Of a stretch of DNA of 64,000 bases, positions 37,262 through 50,154 are shown in pieces. Origin of the DNA: Rhynchospora pubera. Its lineage: Eukaryota; Streptophyta; Magnoliopsida; Poales; Cyperaceae. The stretch's first letter is position 1; each line of letters opens with the position of its first letter. The DNA lies in contig CM051461.1 in assembly GCA_028095005.1 (NCBI GenBank), forward strand, positions 169,577,144-169,641,143, given 5' to 3'. The notes under the pieces were generated by a model, which saw only the letters and a program-made list of their open reading frames with translations, was not told where the DNA came from and did not search any database. Both the position numbers and the translations under genes were made by a program.

Positions 37262-38261
37262 CAACCAATGCTGTTTTGGGTCTAATTCCTCAGAAAACCG
37301 TTGGCGCAGGTCTCGTTCCCTCAAGGAAAATAGATCGGTACGTCTACCAAGAGAAAAGAATGTAACATTTAAACAAATTGCCTTATTTACATAGATAGAT
37401 TAAAGGAAAACATAAAAAGGAATATATACTCTTACTTGGAGAATATATCAATCTACCAGAAGAAAAGAATGTAACATTTAAACAAATTGCCTTATTCACA
37501 TAGATGGATTAAAGGAAAACAAAAAAAAAGAATATATATGTATACCTGGAACTTGGAGCTTCTAAGGGTAGACTCAGGAGTTCTCTAGATATAAAGCGTC
37601 TTCAAAAAGTTAGATGCACAACTAAGAGCACATCTGCACATAAAATAAAATAGAAGATAAGGAATTGCATTATTTCCTCTTCATGTTTGTGCCTGTGATT
37701 ATTTGATGAACTTCATTGATACAAGAAGTGGCATGTCAAGTTTTCAACAGTAACATGATAGAAATGTCATTTCAGTACCAGCGGCATAATAAGTTCAGAA
37801 AAGAAGCACCACTTTTATTTATTTTATTGAATCAAGAAGAAATTAGGTGAACCTCCCTTTTCATAAAAATAAAAAATTAAGAAGTCAAGTAATACCCATT
37901 AACTATACTGGCAGCTGCATCAAGAGCTACTGTTGAATCCACGGCATGGGAAAAGTAAAAGGAAAGTATTTATTGTCAAATAACATGAGAGTTGAAGTTA
38001 GTTTCTGCTTGCTAGGCACCTTTAATAAAGCGACAAATGAAGAATAAAATTATGCATTAATTTATGTAATATGGTTACACGGTACAATTCAAAATAGTGC
38101 CAAGAAATAGAGTTGTCAACGAAGCAAAATGCTTAAGGAATCAAGATATTAATTTTTATAATATTCACTGATAACATGCCGATTAAGGTTGAGGGATAAA
38201 AAATATTGGAGTCTTAGACTAACCTTAATTTCTGATTCCTGAAATTAAAAATATATATATA
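37262..38261. other. Non-coding stretch
   Basis: A ~60-bp sequence (ACCAGAAGAAAAGAATGTAA and following) occurs twice near 37347 and 37455 as a local duplication. No gene supported. Confidence 0.4.
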
Positions 38262-38443
38262 GGCTCCGTTTGGATGCGTTGAGAATAAGGTAGAAAGAAG
38301 GAAGAATGGAAGAAATTTATTGAGAAGGGGTAAATTTATTGGGAAGTGTGAAACTTTTGTGAAGAGTTTGGATGGTTAGAAATAAATTTATTAATAAAAA
38401 GTGGTTATTCCTTATTCCGGGAAGAAGCCATCCAAACGGAGCC
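38262..38443. mobile_element. Tourist/Harbinger-like MITE, 182 bp
   Basis: TSD ATA (38259-38261 and 38444-38446). Ends are GGCTCCGTTTGGATGCG and CATCCAAACGGAGCC. It lies 42 bp outside the CACTA element. Confidence 0.8.
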
Positions 38444-38506
38444 ATATAGGAAGATAATTTCAGCATCTTGATCTAATTTACAAGTCACTACGCCAAATAC
38501 AATTAT

Positions 38507-38975
38507 TAGTACCGGTTTTTTTCCTATCATTAGTACCGATTTTGCAGCGGTACTAATAATAAGGGGTACTAACAGCAACAAAAAACCGGTACTAATGAGC
38601 CGGTAGTAAAGGAGGAAATAAACCATATTAGTACCGGTTTTTTATAAAAAACCGGTACTAAAATTAATTCATTTAGTACCGGTTTTTTATAAAAAATCGG
38701 TACTAATTTAAATAAAAATAAATTTTATTATTTTTAGTACCGGTTTTTTATGAAAAATCGGTACTAAATTAAATTAATTTAAATTAAGAAATCATTTAAT
38801 TAATTATTTAATTAATTAAATTAATAAAAAATCGAAAATTAAATTCATTTAGTACCGGTTTTTTATAAAAAAACCGGTACTAATTTAAATAAAATTAAAT
38901 CTGTAAATTTTATTTAATTAAAATTAATTTAAGAAAAACCGAAAATTTTAATATAAAAAACCGGTACTAATTTAA
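38507..38975. repeat. Left subterminal palindrome array of the CACTA element
   Basis: About seven copies of a self-complementary unit, TAGTACCGGTTTTTTATAAA followed by AAACCGGTACTAA, with variants in the centre. Each could form a ~15-bp stem and has CCGG at both shoulders. Confidence 0.9.
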
Positions 38976-39247
38976 AAAAAAATTAAATCTGTTTTTTGGG
39001 CTAGCCCCCTTTTTGCTAGCCATTTGTACCAATTAATTGTACCAATTGTACCAATTAATTGTACCAATTGTACCAATTAATATATATATCACACAATATA
39101 AAAAATCAAATGCATCGATCACAAATAATATCAAATCACAAACAATATCAAATCACATGCATCGATCACAAACATTTCCATATGAAATCATGCACATAGT
39201 TAGTTAATATTTCCATGCAAGCACAAATCACACATAGTTAATTGTAT

Positions 39248-42200
39248 TTATTTACCACGACCTACAAGCGTAAGTAAATAACGAAACCATTCATTTATCG
39301 TGTCATTGATCTCTTTCTCACTATAACGCTTACCAATCGGTTGCAAAACCTGCATTTCGACATTTTATATAGTTAATAACCTATGAAAATTGCTACTAAA
39401 CCCTAATCATATACATAGTAAGATTAAAATTTAATCCATACCGATGGGAGGTCCTCATGTAGCGTACAGTGATCAAGGATCTTGCGTAGGTTCACCATCG
39501 CATAAAAGCCGCAATCTGTATTGTTTGGTTGTCGTGGACTCTACAATTTCAAAACTAATACAATTAAGTTTAAATTCAATAAATTCCAAATGAAATGACG
39601 AAACTATATATATATATTAATTGCAAGTATGTACAGGAATCATTTGAACTTCAAAATTCGAAACTTTCACCAATCTTGACAAAGCTCTGCAAAAAAAATA
39701 TATAATTATAAAAATTAGTTTCTAGATATTATTATATAACTAAATAGTGCATACACGTATTATATATATGTTAATATTAAACTTACTGATCGTAATTTTC
39801 TATAATTGTAGACTGGTAGGCTTCCTTATATTGGAGTGAATCTACTATCCACATCTTTCGTGTCGAGAGTTGAACTATAATAATCACAAAATGCGACCTG
39901 TAATTATATACATATATTTTTGTTGGTTAAATTAACAATAAACTGCAAATTCAAAATTATAATTAAAGTCAAAATTAGAAATTTTATAACAAACTGATTA
40001 TGATGCACTAAAACATGATAGGGATCCCTTTTTGCATACTTCTTCAAAAGATTGAATATGTAGCTTACAGTGCCGATTTGATTGTTCTCTACATCCTAAC
40101 CCGAGCATCGTTTCGGATCCCAAAATGCCCACTTCTTCATCAAAGTCTCAGCACAATACTCCCTGCACCGCCTGCACTTGAACGTAGTTAGGAGCTAGAA
40201 TACTTACAAGACATATCATATAATTAATAATCCACTGTTGCAAAGTTAGGAGCTAGAATACTTACAAGACATATCATATAATTAATAATCCACTGTTGCA
40301 AAGTTAGGAGCTAGAATACTTACAAGACCCAAACTTTAATCACTTGAACGTAAAGTTTTTCCCGATTTAAGACATGGCTGATATCTTCAAAATCAAGAAG
40401 GAATGTCTTGACATCTTGTAACTCGAAATCACCAGGAAGATTGTTGAATGCAGTGACTGACACGTTGAACATTCTCATGTAGTTATGCATTTCTTTGGCG
40501 TAAGGCCCGATCTGTGTCAATTTTTCCTCGGAGACGTACGGATCGTGTAATTCAATTTCCTCCTCTGCAAAAAACTGATCCACGCTCGGTTCATCATCTT
40601 CGTCATTCTCTTGCGGCAACTGCTTTTCCTTATCTTGCGGATTAGTTTGTTTTGTTATTTGTCTCACTTGCTCCTAAACAACCAACATATTAGTCATGAA
40701 AATGATATTATTCACGCTCGTTTTTTACTAAATATATATAATTACTAATACATACCAATTTTGACATATCGTAATCCACAAGATGAATTGGCCATCTCAG
40801 AAATGAACCCATCAGAACACCAAGCCGATCATCTCCGTTAGGAGGTGGAAAAGGTACAATCGTGTGTCTCGCATTATCAAAAACTTCCAAAATTTGTACC
40901 TTCACTTCCCCTATACCCAATGGCTCTCCATGGACTGTATCACCATAAGTCTGTGCATGCACCATAACTCTAGCTACATACACAGGTGTATCGGACGTTC
41001 CTGGAAGGAGAATCAAAGCTTCGACAGGCGTCTGTATTTATTAGGAATATAAAAAATAATAACAAATTATCAAACCCTAAATATTATATGCGAGAAAAAT
41101 AATATATATCATTGGCTTGATAAAATTAATAACCTGAAAACTCGGATGAGGAATCGGATGTGGTTGATTATTGCTACCATGTGATATCATCAGCATAGCT
41201 TGTTGGTAAATTTGATCGTAGGTCTGCGGTGTCTGCACTTGACCTTGGCCTTGCGAAAACATTTGTGAAAAGCTTTGTTGCATTCGCTTATTGAGTTCCT
41301 CATCCATTCGCTTTTTGAGTTCCTCATCCATTCGCTTATTGAGTTCCTCTTGCATTTGTACTTTCGCCTCCTCCATCAACCGATCAACCTCCTCTTTGGA
41401 ATACCCCTTTGATGATTTTCTCGTACCCTTACCATACACCTGCTTCACACCGGAAAAATGTGGATATCCTCTCAACCGTCCGGAGTGCTCTGGTGTACCG
41501 ATCGCAGCTGTTAAGATGTCATTTTGACGAACAGACTCAACCTCGCCTGACTGAACTAGAGCAACCTATCACAAAAAGAAATTAATGTTAGTTAGACTAA
41601 ATTAAATTCATTTGATACATAAATAAAGTTATTGGAGTTATTGGAGTTGTTACATGTACCGCTTTGTCGATCACCGCGGCAGTCCTAGGATTTTTAACCA
41701 TAAGTTTGCCGGTATTTGGATCCTTTTTAGCGCGTGCCCTACTCCAATTATAAGTCCGACCATCCATATCCTTGGTAATAACTGAGGACCCACCATGGAC
41801 CTCCTCTCCTTCTTTCCATCTCAACTCAGCACTTATGTAACCTCCTGATCCGAGTGTGTGGGGCATATCTTTCTTTGCAGCATTAATCTTTCCTTGTTGA
41901 CTCATTTTCTATTAAAAAATTCAAAAGACTGTTAGTATAAATAATAAAATTAGTATCTAGAAATAATTGATTGTTTTATATTAAATTTGTTTTCATACCG
42001 CAAATTTCTCACTAGAACAATATGCTTCCATTGCCTCCCGTTCCTCCTTCGAGATGTTTTGTACATCCCATGGCTTAGGTCCACCTTCTTGCGCATTGAT
42101 CCTGTATTTTTTATTCTACAATGACAGAAATATTGAATCAAACTTTTATAAACGGAAATTAGAGAGAATTATAATTGATTTGCAAGTAATAATATCTCAC

Positions 42201-42655
42201 CAATCTGCTGGAAGGTCCGCTGGAATGGTAGGTCCGCTGGAATATTCCAATCCTTCGCTATTTCTCGTAACAAATTCATTTTCAACTCTTTTGGCACATC
42301 ATGCCAACTACTATAACTGCATTGAAACCGATAAATACTATTATCGCATACCAATTCATATCATTAGCACTCATGCACATATATATTTGTATATGTATAT
42401 AGTTAGGTACCTGCAAGGGATCATATCTCTTGTTTTTTCTGCACACCAATTCGTGAATCTTTTTGCATTCTCGCCGCAAGGTTTGCCTTCTGTATTGAAT
42501 TCCACAGTCATGTCTTCTCCATTGGCTATCGCTTTACGTGTTTTCATGCACTTAGCAGTTGATCTTTTTCCCCTTCGGCTAACAACCACATGCTCCTCTT
42601 CAGAACTCGACTCATCTTGATTTGTCGTAAAATCCTGATCATCTTGATTCGACAT
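39248..42655 (-). CDS. CACTA accessory gene: Transposase_24-like, DUF8039-like and Ulp1 (C48) protease regions
   Basis: Exons I can place (minus strand): 42655-42411, 42316-42201, 42115-41999, 41908-41660, 41565-41134, 41031-40756, 40673-40324, then 39897-39787, 39686-39635, 39540-39442 and 39349-39248 (stop). The N-terminal part resembles the plant Ptta/En/Spm Transposase_24 family (KEEREAMEAYCSSEKFAKMS, ILTAAIGTPEHSGRLRGYP). It is followed by a charged helical repeat of EELNKRMDEEL/KKRMDEEL units. LGIGEVKVQILEVFDNARHT and LGVLMGSFLRWP resemble DUF8039. The last exons give NYDQALSRLVKVSNFEVQMI, QPNNTDCGFYAMVNLRKILD and IGKRYSEKEINDTINEWFRY, the C-terminal catalytic block of Ulp1-type cysteine proteases with its Q and Cys (in DCG). 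The His/Asp half is not clear; 40130-40190 and the 39787-39897 exon contain a stop and a frameshift, and the 42201/42115 junction does not join in phase, so this copy is probably damaged. Confidence 0.8.
40187..40325. repeat. 58-bp tandem repeat duplicating a splice donor
   Basis: GTTAGGAGCTAGAATACTTA starts at 40187, 40245 and 40303 (period 58). On the minus strand each copy contains TTGTAAGTATTCTAG, so the donor of the preceding exon has been copied about twice more into the intron. Confidence 0.85.
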
Positions 42656-42902
42656 GACTGCAACTTCAAGTATAATTGCATGCAACTATTAATTACATAG
42701 CACAATTAACATAATTAAACAAATCAAAGAACTATAATCAAACAAATATAAATAATAAGGCAGACATAAATAATAACATTTCATTACTAAAACATATTTC
42801 ATTCAAGTTCAATAACATTCCACTACTAAAACAATAACATTTCATTCAAGTTCAAATAAAAAAACCACTAAACCACTAAAACAACCATTAAATCACTAAA
42901 CC

Positions 42903-43172
42903 CTAATCCTCCTCTGGGACCACCTCCTCTGGAACCTCCTCCATATCAGCAGGAGTTCGTCCGCAACCGAGTGGCCAGGACCTCACAGCAGAAACAGACC
43001 TTCTAACAGGAGGAGGGTAGTTTTTTCCTCGCATCCACCATGGCGTGGTGCTCACCTCCTTCTCCTTCTCCTTCTCTTTTTCCTTCTCCTTCTTCTTCTC
43101 CTCATTTCGCCGGACATAAACCTTTTCGATCTGTTTTTTCCCTTTCTTGTTGCTTCCTTCAGGTTTCTCCAT
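42903..43172 (-). CDS. Lysine/glutamate-rich 89-aa open frame in the CACTA element
   Basis: Starts MEKPEGSNKKGKKQIEKVYV, has a run of KE repeats (about residues 27-39), then STTPWWMRGKNYPPPVRR and an acidic end (EEVPEEVVPEED). Highly charged, with no known fold that I recognise. It lies on the same strand ~250 bp upstream of the accessory gene and could be its first exon or a separate small protein. The repeat-rich middle lowers confidence. Confidence 0.35.
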   Translation of the reverse strand: MEKPEGSNKKGKKQIEKVYVRRNEEKKKEKEKEKEKEKEVSTTPWWMRGKNYPPPVRRSVSAVRSWPLGCGRTPADMEEVPEEVVPEED

Positions 43173-43492
43173 TAATTTCTTTTATTATTTATAATAATTT
43201 CAATTTTAATATGGAATTCAAAATTTCAACATAACTATTTATACCATTATTCTATTTATACCAATTACTTTTCAATACCAACATAACAATTATTTAATTC
43301 AATACCAATTACTATTCAATACCAATTTCATTGTATTTTGTTGAGATCTTATTTAAAACAGAATAATTTACATTATATATTTACTATATATTTACTAATT
43401 TACACTATATATTTACTAGTAAATATATTTACACTATATATTTACTAATTTCAATACCAATTTCATTGTATCATTGTATAAGGCCGGTACTA

Positions 43493-43580
43493 AATCCATA
43501 CCGATGGGTGTTACAACCAAATCCATACCGATGGGTGTTACAACCAAATCCATACCGATGGCAAACCAAATCCATGCCGA
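43493..43580. repeat. 27-bp tandem repeat, three copies
   Basis: CCATACCGATGGGTGTTACA and AACCAAAT repeat with period 27 from about 43493 to 43561, with a degenerate extra unit after. It sits beside the internal palindrome array; 43620-43830 that follows is purine-rich GAGAG sequence. Confidence 0.85.
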
Positions 43581-43847
43581 GAGGAGGACTAAACAACTTA
43601 AATGAGAGGAGGCCGAGAGGGTTAGCTTACTTGAGAGAGGGGCAGCGGCGAGGTTGAGAGAGGGGCAGCGGCAAGGTTGAGAGAGGGGCAGTGGCGAAGT
43701 AGAGAAACACGATGGAGGGGTCGGCGAGGTTGAGAGGGCAGCGGCGGCTAGGAGAGTGAGAGTGAGAGTGAGAGCGAGAGCTAGTGAGAGTAAGAGATCG
43801 AGTGAGTTTAGCAGCGGCTGCATGGACTTATTTCGGTTTTTTCAAAT

Positions 43848-44640
43848 TTAGTACCGGTTTTTTGTTAAAAACCGGTACTAAATTGGTTTTTTTTCGAAAT
43901 TATATAAATATATTTAATTAGTTATACTTAAATAAATTAGTTATACTCAAATTAAATTATTTAAATATTTAAATTATATGAAATAATAATTTAAATATTT
44001 TTTAAATTAATTAATAAACTTAATTAGAATAAATTATTAAGTTTCGGTTTTTTTAAATTTAGTACCGGTTTGGTTTTTTTTTCGAAATTAATTAATAAAC
44101 TTAATTAGAATAAATTATTGAAATAATAATTTAAATATTTTTTAAATTAATTAACAAACTTAATTAGAATAAATTATTAAGTTTCGGTTTTTTTAAATTT
44201 AGTACCAGTTTTCTGTTAAAAACCGGTACTAAATTGGTTTTTTTTCGAAATTAATTAATAAACTTAATTAGAATATATTATTGAAATAATAATTTAAATA
44301 TTTTTTTAAATTAATTAATAAACTTAATTAGAATAAATTATTAAGTTTTGGTTTTTTTAAATTTAGTACCGGTTTTCTGTTAAAAACCGGTACTAAATTG
44401 GTTTTTTTTCAAAATTATATAAATATATTTAATTAGATATACTTAAATAAATTAGTTTCTATTTTTTAATTAAATAGTCAAATTAAATTATTTAAATATT
44501 TAAATTATATGAAATAATAATTTAAATATTTTTTGAAATTAATTAATAAACTTAATTAGAATAAATTATTAAGTTTCGATTTTTTCAAATTTAGTACCGG
44601 TTTTTAACAGAAAACCGGTACTAAATTGATTTTTTTTCGA
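43848..44640. repeat. Internal palindrome array of the CACTA element
   Basis: About four to five units of TTTAGTACCGG, TTTTTTGTTAAAAA, CCGGTACTAAA, embedded in ~180-bp higher-order repeats of AATTAATAAACTTAATTAGA. It is the subterminal motif but in the middle, between the 3' end of the transposase gene and the accessory gene, with a GTTAAAAA centre instead of ATAAAAAA. Confidence 0.85.
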
Positions 44641-46808
44641 AATTATATAAATATATTTAATTAGTTATACTTAAATAAATTAGTTTCTGTTTTTTAATTA
44701 TATAGTCAAATTAAATTATTTAAAGTTTCAGTTTTTTTTAATTAATCTCCTTAATTAGGTTAATTCATTTTCTAATTCTTTTTTGTAATTTAGTTTAACA
44801 AATATTTTGTAATCAAAATAAAAATATTACACGAAAAAAGACTAATTTATACTAATAAAAAATATTACAATACACATGAAAGCTATTTATTTTTTGATGA
44901 CTTCGGTCGATCTACCCACACGCCTTCTTTCTGATCGGAACGCAAATTACTTGTTAACTCTTCAATTGGTTGCGGTGTCCCATTAATACCTGTGAATAAT
45001 AACATATATAAATTGGTCAAATTTCTTACATTTAAAATTATTTATCTAAATTTTCTAAATATAAAATTATTTAGTACTACCTGTGGAGAATGGAGCTATT
45101 TCATCAAATTGGTCATATTCTTCTTCGTCCACGACATCTTCAACGCCAACGATGTGTCTTTTTCCGGGAAGGACCACATGTCGTCCCTTTTCAGCCGGAT
45201 CTGCAATATAAAAAACTTGCATTGCTTGTTTGTTTGCAAGTATAAAAGGGTCATCAGCATATCCCAACTTTTTGAAATCAACGGTTACAAATCCGTTTTT
45301 ATCAGTCTTGACGCCGCTTTTTAGCATCCATTTGCATCCAAACACTGGTATTTTAAATGCATTATAATCAATTTCCCAAATTTCTTCAATCCACCCATAA
45401 TACGGCTCTGATGAAGTTCCATCACTTGATATGGCTACTATTGTGACTCTGCTGTTTTGGACTGTACTTTTCCCATCTTGTTTTTTTGTATACCAAGTGA
45501 AACCATTCAGGTCATACCCTTGATAGGTTTGCACATTGGCGTTGGGACCTCTAGCAAGAAATTTCACCGTTTCATTTGAAGGTCGAGACTCGGTTACCTT
45601 GTTTCTAACCATTTTACAAAAGTTTTGTTGTGTTCCTTGGTGATCCAATTTTCTGATCTCTGAGGATTCTGCTCTCGCAACTCGGTTATATGTTCATTCA
45701 CATAAGGAGAGACAACAGCGACTTGCTGCAAAATTTTAAGATGGGCTTTTTCTCTTTTTGCAAGGTCCATTGTAATTACTTTCATACCAATTATGCTTTT
45801 TCCTAGGAGTCTACCTTCGTGTCTATTTTTGGGCAGGCCAATAGGTTGAACTCCATCTAGATAATCATTATAGAAATCAATTACCTCTTCTGCAACATAT
45901 CCTTCAATTATGCTTCCTTCGGGCCGAGATCTGCTTCTGACTAATCCTTTCAATTGACCCATTGCTCTTTCAAAAGGATACATGTACCGCAAAAATATCG
46001 GACCACATTGCTTTATCTCTCTAACTAAATGAATGGTCAAATACACCATAATAACAAAGAATGAGGGGGGAAATGCATCTCCAACTCGCATATGGTCTGA
46101 ACCGCATCGGTTTCCAACTGATTCAGTTTTTCGGGATCGATAACTTTCGAGCAAATTTTATTGAAGAAGAAACACAACTTAATAATAGAATTTCGAACTT
46201 CTTCTTTAAAACATGCTCGAATTGCAACCGGAAGTAACTGGGTCAGCAACACGTGATAATCGTGAGACTTCATTCCAATCAATTTCATATCTTTAATGGA
46301 AACCTTTCGTGAAATATTTGACGAATAACCAGTAGGAACCCTTATAGACCTCAAACACTCCAACAAATTGAGTTTCTCTTTTTTTTTGTTAAAGTATAAA
46401 CAACATTAGGTAACAAATCCCGCTTCTTACTATTATCTTCCTTTGCAGCTAGTTCTAGTCGAATTCTCATTTTCACCATGTCTTTCCTCACGTTAACATT
46501 GTCCAATTTTCCTTGAGCATTTAAAATCAAATTAACTAGATTTTCACAAATGTTCTTGATTATATGCATGGCATCTAAATAATGTCTTACATCCTAATAA
46601 GGCCAGTATTCGAAATCCCAGAATATAGACCTTTTCTTCCAAAAGCACTTTTCTGGAATTCTATTCACAAATGGTTTGCCCAGTACAATTTTAAGATCCT
46701 TCACTCGTTCATAAGTCTGTCTTCCAGATTTTGGTGCAGGAGCCCGGCGGTTCTCGGTGTTGCCATCAAATTTGTTCTTGTAAGGTGGCCGACGGTAAGG
46801 GTGATGAC

Positions 46809-48568
46809 TGTTAGAGATATGTCCTAGAAGCCAATCATATTTGGCTACTTCTATGGTTTTATGTTATGGATGATTTTATATCATTTGTTCCTTGATTTAT
46901 GTGTTGACAGTTCATTCAGGTTGAGGATCTGAATTATAGATCACTGTGATTCATTTAGTAGTAAATGACAACAATAAATCTAAAGCGTCCATAATCTTGA
47001 TAATTAACAAGGAACATTAATTATCAATAAGATTAGTATGCAAGTTAAGTGTTGATTAAGTTCTATAAATCACAGGTTAAGAGTAACCAACTTAATTGCA
47101 TATGTTTATGTTAATTGAACATAGTACAGGACATGACCCAACGAAATAAATATATGGATTGTGTTTTGGTGTCATTATTTATTTCGTTATGATTTTGATT
47201 CTAAGTTTGAGATATTTATCTTTTCCACATGAGGATAGGTTCAATAAATATCGTCTACCGCTGATTCCCGATAAGGGCTGCTATACGGACGTTATTTATG
47301 TTCTCTTGAATTGTGCGGGGAAAAGTTAAATAGTCAAGAAAACCGTATGTCCCTCATTAATTCACTTAGTGAGTGACGATATCTGTTTGGGCCCCTTGAT
47401 GGAGATAGATTGTTTGCTAGCAACTGATATAATTATCTCTAGATCAAGAAACGTATAATCTGCAAGAATGACACATTCCTATCTTGGATTATACGATGAT
47501 ATCGTGAGGCATAGGAATCAAAATGGAGATATATTTTATTCTCTTATGCAGGATTGAAATATTGTAGCTGTACACTATTTATGCGAATTGGGAATCATAA
47601 CGTGTTGCTAGATACCGCTTATGATTATTGGAATTAAATAGCGATTTAACTCCATGTCCAACGTAGCATAAATCCTCAAAGGGTCACACAGAATTGGTGT
47701 TTTAACCATGCTTGCATTATTTATTTATTTGCAATAATTGGTATTGCAAAATATGATGAGTTGATTAATTAATTAAATAGCGTTGTAGACCGTTATAATT
47801 AATTAAATCAAAGGGATCATATAGAAATAAATTAATGCATTATCTAATCCCTAAATAATTATTATTAAGTTAATAATTATTTATTTCAACACATATGCAT
47901 TTAATAGGGCTTTAATTAAATAGTTAATTAAAGGTCCAATAGGGAGTCAAATTGGGAGCAACAAGAAGGGCCATTTAATAGTTGATTAAGTGGACCCAAG
48001 AGGCAAAGCACATAGCCCATAAAGGGCCCATAATGTGGCCGGCCATGATAGGTGGTAGGTGGGTGGCAAAGTTGTAATTTGATGGTGTGAGGTAGGTAGG
48101 GTTTATGCTCTATATAAAGGGGTATATGGTAGCAAATCTCTCCTCTCTCTCTCCCACAAACCCTAGCCGCCCCCCTCCTCTTTGTGGCCGGCGCCTCCCT
48201 CCTCTCCCTCTCCATTAGCTCATGTGTTGAGCCCCCTCTCTTCCTCAAATCAATTAGTTCATTTGCTAGAAGATTGGGAAAGCTAGGGATTAGGCATTTC
48301 CTCCAAGTTACTAGCATAACTTGTAGAGGATTTGGTTAATACCAAGTGGACTCGAGGTGATTCGACAAGGAGGCGGAAGCTAGACGCGAGCACAACCACC
48401 TACAACCTAGCCGGTTCGAGCCTCTTGATTACTACATCAAGAGAGGTATACCTTGAACCTTTCTCTCTTGTGTGAATGGCTTAGTGCAAGATCCGTGTTT
48501 GTGCATGATTGTTTATGGATAATTAGGAGTATTTAATCATAAAATGAAAATTATGCACTAAACTAACA
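46809..48568 (+). mobile_element. Solo LTR, 1760 bp, 5-bp TSD
   Basis: Starts TGTTAGAGATATG and ends ACTAAACTAACA (TG...CA), flanked by ATGAC on both sides (46804-46808 and 48569-48573). There is no internal retrotransposon sequence, so it arose by recombination between two LTRs. It lies inside the transposase coding sequence. Partial relatives are at 24600-25195 and 26880-28011. The superfamily (Copia suspected) cannot be shown from the LTR alone. Confidence 0.95.
48111..48119 (+). promoter_or_regulatory. TATA box of the solo LTR
   Basis: TATATAAAG follows a CCGGCC-containing upstream part and precedes a CT-rich leader. The position is equivalent to TATAAAA at 24729 in the related fragment, supporting a conserved LTR promoter. 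Confidence 0.6.
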
Positions 48569-50154
48569 ATGACGACTGAGAAACCTACGATGTCCCAAAT
48601 AAACAGTTTTTCTACAATTCGATAGCCATATCGAATGTGTTTCCTCCATGCAAATAGGACATGCCTTTTCTCCTTTATTTCGGTAACCCGACAAGTTCCC
48701 GTAAGCGGGAAAGTCATTAATCGTGCAGAATATGATGGCACGTAAGTTGAAATAATTCCTTGAATGTGCATCAAAGATTTTCACTCCGTCCTTCCACAAC
48801 ACATCAAGATCCTCTATTAACGGAGCCAAATAAACATCTATATCGTTGCCGGGTTGTTTTGGACCAGAAATGAGCAGCGGCATCATCAGATATTTTCTTT
48901 TCATGCATAACCAAGGAGGAAGGTTGTAAATAACCAACAAAACAGGCCAAACGCTTCGGTTGGTACTCATGAGACCGTAAGGATTCATTCCGTCTGTGCA
49001 TAGTCCCAATCTCAAATTTCTAGGCTCACTGCCAAAATCAATGAAATGGCTGTCTATATTGTTCCACTGGGGTGAGTCTGCTGGATGTCTGAGTTTTCCA
49101 TCTTTCTTTCTGCCTTCTGCGTGCCATCTCAACAGTTTAGCATCTTTTGAATTACTGAAAAGATGCTCAAACCTTTGTATTATTGGCAAATACCACAATA
49201 TTTTTGCAGCTGGTCTTTTCTTACAACCTTCTTCTTCATCATCCAAATCATTGTCCCTTTGTTTGTACCGGGATACATTACATTTTGGACATTTATTGAG
49301 GTTTTCATACTCCTTATGAAATAATATGCAATCATTCGGACATGCTGCAATTTTCACTACTTCTAATTTCAAAGGACATGGTAATTTTTTAGCCTTATAA
49401 GTTGTATCTGGCAATGTATTATCTGCTGGAAGCATTTCTCGCAAAAGACCGAGCAAAGGTGTGAAACTCTTATCGCTCCAATTGTTTTTAGCTTTCAAGT
49501 TATATAACTTAAAAATCGTTTTTATTTTTGAGAATTTCTCTTCATTGCAACCAGGATATAAGGGTATATGAGAGTTTTCATTCAACTTTTGAAACACATC
49601 AGGAACATCATCAATAAAATCACAGGGCAATTCATTCATCATTTCATCCAAATCATTTTCTCTAATGTCATCATTATATTGTTGTTCACTTAGATTTTCT
49701 ATATGATCATCATCATCCACTATTACATTATCCTCTGTATCATACCCACAATCATTTTGTACAATATTTTCCAAATCATCAGATACATTAATATTGCTCG
49801 TTCCAGCATCTAAATTTTCTTCCAAATTTTCTCCATGTTTAACCCACCGGAGGTATTTAGGTGTTGTCATCCATCCACGCTGAATCAGATGTGATCTAAT
49901 CACATTACTATCATGTCTCTCAAAGTTAAGGCAGCGTTTACAGGGACATAAAATTCTGGGTTTTCCAGTCAACTTTCGATGTTCTTCTGCACATTTTATG
50001 AACTCTTCAACAACTTCAACAAATTCATACGATATTCTTGAATAATCAAACATGTACTTCTCCCTTTGATCCATCTGTATATATATCCAAAAAATCAGGA
50101 TTTAGGGTTTATAGATTCAATGCAACATATAAGGTTTTTGGGCCGGTTACCATC

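Larger units (their letters stand above)
44883..50074 (-). pseudogene. TNP2-type CACTA transposase, interrupted and frameshifted
   Basis: TNP2 proteins cut and join CACTA ends. From ATG 50074, residues about 1-80 form a transposase-associated domain (ILCPCKRCLNFERHDSNVI with SHLIQRGWM). An acidic linker follows, then the TNP2 core: AACPNDCILFHKEYENLNKC, LLRWHAEGRKKDGKLRHPAD, LRLGLCTDGMNPYGLMSTNR, NDFPAYGNLSGY and, past the LTR, VRHYLDAMHIIKNI. Further on are a DUF4218 region (FPPSFFVIMVYLTIHLVREI) and a DUF4216 region (YYGWIEEIWEIDYNAFKIPV). A last exon at 44989-44883 joins in phase at donor 45081. Lesions: a solo LTR at 46809-48568, TAG at 46594-46596, and frameshifts near 46380 (T run), 46065 (G run) and 45595. 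The gene is inactive here. Confidence 0.93.

Noticed and set aside
42054..42620. 188-codon plus-strand frame
   Set aside because: Antisense shadow of the CACTA accessory gene exons, which have recognisable domains on the minus strand.
48996..49319. 107-codon plus-strand frame
   Set aside because: Antisense to the TNP2 transposase core.
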